Origin: Alphaproteobacteria bacterium
GTDB lineage: Bacteria; Pseudomonadota; Alphaproteobacteria; Rs-D84
Reading direction: 5' to 3'
Assembly (NCBI GenBank): GCA_017443235.1
Contig: JAFSOV010000012.1
Location: 1-55,558, forward strand
DNA: 55,558 nucleotides
Below, piece after piece: positions 51,164 through 55,558 of the stretch (position 1 is the stretch's first letter; each line of letters starts with the position of its first letter). A program made the position numbers and the translations under genes. The notes under the pieces are model-generated. The model was not told the DNA's origin. It searched no databases and was given only the letters and a program-made list of their open reading frames with translations.

Positions 51164-51979
51164 ATGTTTGATAAATTAAAAATGAAATTTGCCGCAAAAC
51201 GTATGCAACGCGAATCGGATTATGCGTGGATTGCCAAGAACGTTATCGCGCGTGAAAACCCATTTATGACCGTGATTTCATGGCCTTTCCGTATGATTGG
51301 TCGTGCGTTCCGTTGGATTTTTGATTGCATAACGGCAATTTTATCATGGATTTGGGATTTGTTGGTATGGGTATTGCGCACCATTTGGGCATGGTTGTGC
51401 GGCATCAATTTGATTGGTCTTATCAACCTGGCGTTACTGATTGCGATAATTGTTCTGTGTTCTTTGTTGATTATCAGCATTATGAACAACCGTAAATCTA
51501 TTTTCTTTAATAATGCAACCGCAAATAATTTGAACCGTGTTCCGGTCGAAGCGGTCAATACCACCGCCAAAGACAATTCCGCAACAGACAACAAAAATAT
51601 TCCGTTGCCAATTCGCCGTGATGCGCGTGGCAATATGCAAAAACCAATAAACGTTGTTCCGGCAAAACCATGCGACAATCCCGCACTGCGTCCCCAAGGT
51701 GATGGCCGCATCTATGGCGATGTTATCATCGAATCGCGTGGCGAAAGAATTATGTTGCGTAACGGTACGCGCATTCGCGGGAATTTATACCTGCAACGTA
51801 TGCACAAATATGTTTTGCCATGTAATGTTGTTATCGAAGGAAACGTGTTCTTGCGCGATGTAAATTTGTTGCAATTCTGTGGACCGTTTACCGTCACCGG
51901 AAATATTTACGTCAGCCCGCGTTCGTCATTTGGACCAATTCCATATAACGCACGTGTCGGTGGCCAGATAATTTTATAA
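51164..51979 (+). CDS. Membrane protein with bactofilin-like C-terminus
   Basis: 271 residues. An N-terminal helical, Trp-rich region with hydrophobic segments (FRWIFDCITAILSWIWDLLV, then LIGLINLALLIAIIVLCSLL) spans about 45-115. A polar Asn/Thr linker follows (about 115-170). The C-terminal 90 residues (GDVIIESRGERIMLRNGTRI, then GNLYLQ, VVIEGNVFL, VTGNIYV) have the turn-and-strand periodicity of bactofilin/right-handed beta-helix domains. Bactofilins form filaments that shape the cell wall; most lack long N-terminal membrane regions. Function is inferred only from this pattern. Confidence 0.55.
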   Translation: MFDKLKMKFAAKRMQRESDYAWIAKNVIARENPFMTVISWPFRMIGRAFRWIFDCITAILSWIWDLLVWVLRTIWAWLCGINLIGLINLALLIAIIVLCSLLIISIMNNRKSIFFNNATANNLNRVPVEAVNTTAKDNSATDNKNIPLPIRRDARGNMQKPINVVPAKPCDNPALRPQGDGRIYGDVIIESRGERIMLRNGTRIRGNLYLQRMHKYVLPCNVVIEGNVFLRDVNLLQFCGPFTVTGNIYVSPRSSFGPIPYNARVGGQIIL

Positions 51980-52003
51980 ATCTATAAAATGTATCAAAAA
52001 AAA

Positions 52004-52035
52004 CGAATCGCCATACACTTGGCGATTTGTTTTTA
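52004..52035 (+). terminator. Terminator after the bactofilin-like gene
   Basis: AATCGCCA and TGGCGATT pair around TACACT (52006-52027), followed by TGTTTTT. Its T tract runs into the -35 box of the next gene. Confidence 0.85.
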
Positions 52036-52060
52036 CATTTATAACTATTTATGATATAAT
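52032..52060 (+). promoter_or_regulatory. Promoter of the small membrane protein gene
   Basis: TTTACA (52032-52037), a 17-nt spacer and TATAAT (52055-52060), immediately after the terminator. Confidence 0.6.
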
Positions 52061-52087
52061 AGATGCATAAAACAAAAGGAAGGAAAT

Positions 52088-52303
52088 ATGAAAACACTTG
52101 AAAAAATTTTATCTGTATTGGCAAAGAATTTGGGTTATACGGTTGTATTGGTTTTGGCAATCATACTGTTTGCGATGTTCTCGGACGGGTTAATCAGTGG
52201 TATTATCACCGCGATATCCGCACTGTTGGGATACGCATGCATTATGGCACTGTATAACGAATTCAAAAAAGAACCCACCAAAAAAACAACCAAAAAGAAA
52301 TAA
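52088..52303 (+). CDS. Small membrane protein
   Basis: 71 residues: a short amphipathic start (MKTLEKILSVLAKNLG), two hydrophobic segments (VVLVLAIILFAMF and IITAISALLGYACIMAL) and a Lys/Thr-rich basic tail (PTKKTTKKK) in the cytoplasm. AAAAGGAAGG precedes the ATG. No family is recognised. It is a one-gene unit with its own promoter and terminator. Confidence 0.65.
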   Translation: MKTLEKILSVLAKNLGYTVVLVLAIILFAMFSDGLISGIITAISALLGYACIMALYNEFKKEPTKKTTKKK

Positions 52304-52304
52304 A

Positions 52305-52332
52305 CAAAAATCCGCCAATGGCGGATTTTTTA
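52305..52332 (+). terminator. Bidirectional terminator between the small membrane gene and clpB
   Basis: AAATCCGCC-AAT-GGCGGATTT (52308-52328) with T on the plus side and A on the other, suiting both convergent genes. Confidence 0.88.
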
Positions 52333-52349
52333 CAAGGTTCTTTTTCTTA

Positions 52350-54407
52350 TTATTTCACCGTCAATTCTTTGCCGTGGGTATCGACATAGACGGTTCCGCC
52401 CTCGCCCACGGTGTCGGCCAAAATCAAATCTGCAATCTTATCTTCAACCGCAGATGTAATAAGGCGTTTCAACGGTCGTGCACCGAATACCGGGTCGTAT
52501 CCGTTTTCACCCAACCATTTAATGGCTGAATCCGTCACGTTCAATTCAATGCGCCGCGCCGCAAGGCGATTGCGCAGGTTCCGCAATTGAATTTCCACGA
52601 TGCCGGCCATAACGTCTTTGCCCAATTGGTTAAAGAACACAATTTCATCAATACGATTTATAAATTCTGGACGGAATTGTTTTTTGACGGCATTCATATC
52701 CGGCAAATTGCTGGTCATAATTATAATCGTGTTCGTAAAGTTCACAACGTGACCCTGGCCATCGGTCAAACGGCCATCGTCCAATATCTGCAAGAACACA
52801 TTGAACACGTCCGGATGCGCCTTTTCAATTTCGTCGAATAACAAAACCTGGTACGGGCGACGGCGCACTGATTCAGTCAATACACCACCCGCATCATATC
52901 CAACGTACCCCGGGGGCGCACCAATCAAACGCGCAACCGAATGTGGTTCCATATATTCACTCATATCGATTCGGGTCATTGCCGTATCGTCATTAAACAG
53001 GTATTCCGCCAACGCTTTCGCGACCTCGGTTTTACCGACACCGGTCGGCCCCAAGAACATAAAACTGCCCGATGGACGACGTGGGTCCGCCAGGCCCGCC
53101 CGCGAACGGCGAATCGCACGCGCAACCACCGATAAAGCCGCATCTTGACCAACAACACGTTTGCGCAATTCGTCTTCGATGTTCAACAATTTCGATTGTT
53201 CTGCGGCATTTAATTTGTCGGCCGGGACCCCCGTCCATTTACTGACCACCGCCGCAATATGTTCGGGCAACACGGTTTTATATTCGCGTGATTCAGAATT
53301 CATCTTTTTAATTTTTTCTTCTAAATCTGGAATCTTGCCATATTGCAACGCAGACGCCTTTTCATAATCGCCGGCGCGCATCGCCGCGGCAACTTCGGCC
53401 TTGGCGGAATCTAACGCCGCCATTGCATCGGACAGTCCACGCATTTTTTCCTGTTCTGCGCGCCAATCGGCGGTCATTTTCTTGGATTTTTCATCCAATT
53501 CCGCAATGATTTTTTCCAATTCGCCCAATCGTTTCTTGGAATCTTCATCTTTTTCTTTCTTTAATGCCTGTTGTTCTATTTTCAATTGCATTAAATGACG
53601 ATCAACTTCGTCCAAAGCCTCGGGTTTCGAGGCAACTTCAATACGGACACGGGCGGCGGCTTCGTCCACCAAATCAATTGCTTTGTCCGGCAAGAATCGG
53701 TCGGTTATGTACCGGTTCGAAAGCCGCACCGCCGCAACCAAAGCACTGTCCGCGATACGCACACCGTGGTGACCTTCATATTTTTCTTTTAATCCGCGCA
53801 AAATTGAAATTGTGTCATCAACGGTCGGTTCGTCAATATAGACCGGTTGGAAACGACGCGCCAACGCCGGATCTTTTTCAATATATTGCCGATATTCATC
53901 CAACGTTGTCGCACCCAAACAATGCAATTCCCCACGCGCCAACATCGGCTTAATAAGGTTTCCGGCATCCATACTGCCCTCGCCTTTGCCGGCGCCGACC
54001 AAAGTATGCAATTCATCAATAAACAAAATAATTTCACCGTTGGAATCTTTGACGGCTTTCAGTACGGCTTTGAATCTGTCTTCAAATTGACCACGGAACA
54101 TTGCGCCCGCCATCAATGCCCCCATATCCAACGACAGCAATTTTTTATTCTGCAAATTTTCCGGTATATCACGTGAAACGATACGTTCGGCCAAACCTTC
54201 GACAATCGCAGTTTTACCCACCCCCGGGTTTCCAATCAAAACCGGGTTATTCTTGGTACGGCGGGACAGAACCTGGATAGTGCGGCGAATTTCTTCATCA
54301 CGCCCAATGACCGGGTCCAATTTTCCATCGGCCGCCAATTTGGTAAAATCGGTAGTATATTTTTCAATGGCCTTGGCCGGTGTTTCTTGCATTTCTTCTG
54401 GATTCAT
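52350..54407 (-). CDS. clpB: ClpB-type disaggregase lacking the N-terminal domain
   Basis: 685 residues, against about 860 for ClpB. The two-repeat Clp_N domain is missing; the protein starts just before the first AAA ring ([20 protein letters not shown]). AAA-1 has [13 protein letters not shown] and [14 protein letters not shown]. The coiled-coil M domain (about 270-395) is present, marking it as ClpB not ClpA/ClpC. AAA-2 has [14 protein letters not shown] and [15 protein letters not shown], followed by a shortened segment between MTSNL and [11 protein letters not shown]. It should rescue aggregated proteins with DnaK. GAGGTG precedes the ATG, so the short form is the designed start, like the internally started ClpB isoform of other bacteria. 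Confidence 0.95.
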   Translation of the reverse strand: MNPEEMQETPAKAIEKYTTDFTKLAADGKLDPVIGRDEEIRRTIQVLSRRTKNNPVLIGNPGVGKTAIVEGLAERIVSRDIPENLQNKKLLSLDMGALMAGAMFRGQFEDRFKAVLKAVKDSNGEIILFIDELHTLVGAGKGEGSMDAGNLIKPMLARGELHCLGATTLDEYRQYIEKDPALARRFQPVYIDEPTVDDTISILRGLKEKYEGHHGVRIADSALVAAVRLSNRYITDRFLPDKAIDLVDEAAARVRIEVASKPEALDEVDRHLMQLKIEQQALKKEKDEDSKKRLGELEKIIAELDEKSKKMTADWRAEQEKMRGLSDAMAALDSAKAEVAAAMRAGDYEKASALQYGKIPDLEEKIKKMNSESREYKTVLPEHIAAVVSKWTGVPADKLNAAEQSKLLNIEDELRKRVVGQDAALSVVARAIRRSRAGLADPRRPSGSFMFLGPTGVGKTEVAKALAEYLFNDDTAMTRIDMSEYMEPHSVARLIGAPPGYVGYDAGGVLTESVRRRPYQVLLFDEIEKAHPDVFNVFLQILDDGRLTDGQGHVVNFTNTIIIMTSNLPDMNAVKKQFRPEFINRIDEIVFFNQLGKDVMAGIVEIQLRNLRNRLAARRIELNVTDSAIKWLGENGYDPVFGARPLKRLITSAVEDKIADLILADTVGEGGTVYVDTHGKELTVK

Positions 54408-54435
54408 AATGGCACCTCTTTTTTATCAAACATAT

Positions 54436-54462
54436 ATATAGTGCGCTTTTTTGAAATTCAAG
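54436..54462 (-). promoter_or_regulatory. Heat-shock (RpoH-type) promoter of clpB
   Basis: CTTGAA (54462-54457), a 15-nt spacer and CTATAT (54441-54436) on the minus strand, the same layout as at groES (16 nt). Its position fits a start about 20-25 nt before the Shine-Dalgarno, and it rules out a longer clpB frame upstream. Confidence 0.6.
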
Positions 54463-54516
54463 GATATGGGAACAAATGCCCCCACCAAAGAAATATACAA
54501 AAAAACAAAACAATAC

Positions 54517-54543
54517 TTGACTTTTCGGGATTTTTGTTATAAA
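54517..54543 (+). promoter_or_regulatory. rpmB promoter
   Basis: TTGACT (54517-54522), a 15-nt spacer and TATAAA (54538-54543), about 28 nt before the rpmB ATG. Confidence 0.5.
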
Positions 54544-54571
54544 TTATGCCGCAGTGATTAAAGGATATGAT

Positions 54572-54940
54572 ATGCCACGTGTATGTAAAGTAACAGGTAA
54601 AAAAACAGAAGTCGGTATGAACGTTTCCCATTCGGAACGCCATACTAAGCGCACGTTCCTGCCGAATCTGCATGTATTAAAGTTTCACAGTGATATTTTG
54701 GGTCGCGATTTTTCATTGCGCCTGTCGGCCGCGGGTCTGCGTACGTTGACCAAACATGGCGGACTGGACGCATATGTTATGTCGAAACCCGTTTCACGTT
54801 TGACACCGGAAATGGCGGCGATAAAGAAAGCCATTGAAAAGAAAAATGGCAAGGCTGAAAAGCCTACAAAGAAACCGACGCACAAGGCGAATCGCAGTGC
54901 ACGTTTGGTAAAAAAAGTTGAAGCCAAGAAGGCAAGATAA
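54572..54940 (+). CDS. rpmB: 50S ribosomal protein L28 with basic C-terminal extension
   Basis: 122 residues from the ATG at 54572 (AAAGGATATG upstream). The L28 core is MPRVCKVTGKKTEVGMNVSH (Cys is retained), RTFLPNLHVLKFHSD and RLSAAGLRTLTKHGGLDAYV. The last 40 residues are Lys/Ala-rich and extend beyond the usual 78-98. It is part of the large subunit near the E site. The tail might bind rRNA. It is the first gene before tRNA-Leu(CAA), with a palindromic repeat between. Confidence 0.96.
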   Translation: MPRVCKVTGKKTEVGMNVSHSERHTKRTFLPNLHVLKFHSDILGRDFSLRLSAAGLRTLTKHGGLDAYVMSKPVSRLTPEMAAIKKAIEKKNGKAEKPTKKPTHKANRSARLVKKVEAKKAR

Positions 54941-54945
54941 AAGCC

Positions 54946-54970
54946 CGTCATCCCGACGCAGGTCGGGATC
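54946..54970 (+). repeat. Palindromic repeat copy (CGTCATCCCG...GGGATC)
   Basis: Interspersed palindromic repeat with the stem ATCCCGAC/GTCGGGAT, between rpmB and the tRNA gene. Close copies lie at 55241-55265 and, inverted, at 55292-55315. It may also work as the rpmB terminator, since TTTTC follows. Confidence 0.7.
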
Positions 54971-54989
54971 TTTTCGGGATTAGTAACAT

Positions 54990-55074
54990 GGCCCTGTGGT
55001 GGAATTGGTAGACGCGCTTGACTCAAAATCAAGTTCCGCAAGGAGTGTCGGTTCAAGTCCGACCAGGGCCACCA
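54990..55074 (+). tRNA. tRNA-Leu, anticodon CAA
   Basis: Class II tRNA with acceptor stem GGCCCTG/CAGGGCC, T8, D-arm with GGTAGACGC, anticodon stem CTTGA/TCAAG with loop CTCAAAA (anticodon CAA), variable arm, T-loop TTCAAGT and encoded CCA (55072-55074). It decodes UUG. It is the second leucine tRNA in the window. Confidence 0.95.
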
Positions 55075-55086
55075 CGAAATTTTGTT

Positions 55087-55109
55087 AGCCCGCACCAAAA
55101 GTGCGGGCT
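55087..55109 (+). terminator. Hairpin after tRNA-Leu(CAA)
   Basis: AGCCCGCAC and GTGCGGGCT pair around CCAAAA-type loop bases; TTAAAAAATTT follows, so the T tract is weak. Confidence 0.55.
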
Positions 55110-55225
55110 TAAAAAATTTCAGTGTCCCACCGTAGCATTATTCGGAATGCAACCGAATATTTCCGTATTTATCGGCGAAGGCGGACCTATCAACTTTAAA
55201 CACCTGTTGGGTGTTTTTTATTTTT
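55110..55225 (+). ncRNA. Possible small RNA ending at a terminator
   Basis: The segment has a hairpin ATTCGG/CCGAAT (55140-55158) and ends in AAACACC/GGTGTTT (55198-55216) plus TTTTATTTTTG, which is terminator-like. No ORF explains it. It may instead be the trailer of the tRNA transcript. Confidence 0.3.
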
Positions 55226-55240
55226 GTCCCGCCGTCGGAC

Positions 55241-55315
55241 CGTCATCCCGACGAAAGTCGGGATCTAGTCAGTCTCGTTGCGAATCAAAAAGATCCCGCT
55301 TTCAGCGGGATGACG
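55241..55315. repeat. Pair of inverted palindromic repeats
   Basis: CGTCATCCCGACGAAAGTCG (start of the copy at 55241-55265) and an inverted, more diverged copy GATCCCGCTTTCAGCGGGAT (in 55292-55315, then GACG) face each other, 26 bp apart, as in composite REP/BIME-type elements. Confidence 0.7.
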
Positions 55316-55388
55316 AAAACCGGGCGCGAACGCGCGTCCATCCCCATCGCGGTATGACCACGCCACGGTCGTGCCGAACCGTCCACTA

Positions 55389-55558
55389 TTACCGTCCGAC
55401 AACGAACCCGTCACCGTAATCCGCAACAGATTGACCGCCGATATAGCATTGCAAATCTTCAAAACCTTTTTTCAATTGATTCTTTTTAACAACGTGCGCC
55501 GTCACAACGCCTCCAACGGTTCCCAATACAACACCTGCAATACTGTCGGACGCAAGGC
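55389..55558 (-). CDS. C-terminal end of a glycine-zipper protein, cut by the window edge
   Basis: A frame open from the right edge ends at TAA (55391-55389), giving the last 55 residues. They contain a Gly-zipper-like hydrophobic segment (IAGVVLGTVGGVVTAHVV), then KKNQLKKGFEDLQCYIGGQS and a short end VVGR. The pattern of a Gly-rich membrane helix followed by KKNQ resembles the unknown proteins at 41727-42610 and the OM/periplasmic unknowns nearby. The start and most of the gene lie outside the window. Confidence 0.55.
   Translation of the reverse strand, partial: LASDSIAGVVLGTVGGVVTAHVVKKNQLKKGFEDLQCYIGGQSVADYGDGFVVGR

Larger units (their letters stand above)
55075..55388. other. Gene-free stretch with hairpins and repeats
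   Basis: 314 bp with no convincing gene. In order: a hairpin probably ending the tRNA transcript (55087-55109), a possible small RNA region (55110-55225) closed by a terminator, then an oppositely oriented pair of palindromic repeats (55241-55265 and 55292-55315). A 65-codon ORF on the minus strand (55265-55462) has only repeat sequence over much of its length and is not called. Confidence 0.7.

Noticed and set aside
55265-55462. A 65-codon minus-strand ORF across the palindromic repeats
   Set aside because: Its second half is repeat sequence and its first part overlaps, in another frame, the real C-terminal coding end at 55389-55558.

Overview
The window reads as a chromosomal segment of a Gram-negative, anaerobic or fermentative alphaproteobacterium. 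Gram-negative: lptC/lptB, a BamE-like lipoprotein, OmpA-type and beta-barrel outer-membrane proteins. Anaerobic: a full-length pyruvate:ferredoxin oxidoreductase. Alphaproteobacterial: a CarD/CdnL regulator, the tilS-ftsH order, and heat-shock promoters of the form CTTGAA-N15/16-CTATAT. Many secreted Cys-rich proteins of no family I recognise, plus a BspA-like repeat protein, suggest an uncultured host- or gut-associated lineage; that placement is inference. No prophage, transposase or CRISPR array is visible. Most genes have clear Shine-Dalgarno sequences (AAGGA or GGGGG) and -35/-10 promoters (TTGNNN, 16-18 nt, TATAAT).

Layout. 1-5.6 kb: edge fragments, a 47-codon ORF split by a -1 slippery heptamer, an OmpA-domain lipoprotein, a secreted unknown, lptC-lptB, carD and a Cys-rich secreted protein. 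5.7-11.1 kb: nifJ (PFOR) coupled to a bamE-like gene, then a CtpA-type protease. 11.2-16.6 kb: an APH-fold kinase, tyrS coupled to an EnvC-like factor with a degenerate LytM domain, and rpsB-tsf. 16.6-27.7 kb: a secreted BspA/InlB-like repeat protein divergent from an alpha-2-macroglobulin (CTEQ thioester) and pbpC pair. 27.7-31.0 kb: a three-gene outer-membrane/periplasmic operon and tRNA-Leu(AAG). 31.1-36.6 kb: a 940-aa Cys-rich secreted protein, a lipoprotein, a second Cys-rich protein, pth and a small beta-barrel. 36.6-41.4 kb: polA, an active-type M23 endopeptidase and prmC. 41.4-42.8 kb: a strongly structured RNA leader followed by three small envelope genes. 42.8-48.2 kb: an MBL hydrolase, ftsH, tilS, a LOG-family gene, DUF167, HIT and an orphan gene. 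48.3-55.6 kb: groES-groEL, a lipoprotein hydrolase, a bactofilin-like membrane protein, a small membrane protein, clpB without its N domain, rpmB, tRNA-Leu(CAA), palindromic repeats and the 3' end of another gene.

The genes are mostly housekeeping (translation, proteostasis, envelope assembly) with lineage-specific secreted proteins between them. The least explained parts are: (i) the 41.48-41.70 kb leader, whose stems form a mutually exclusive switch-like chain ahead of an unknown three-gene operon; (ii) a divergent promoter at 40.64-40.69 kb in which one palindromic -10 box serves both strands and both transcripts appear leaderless, with further leaderless candidates elsewhere; (iii) the disulfide-rich secreted proteins.
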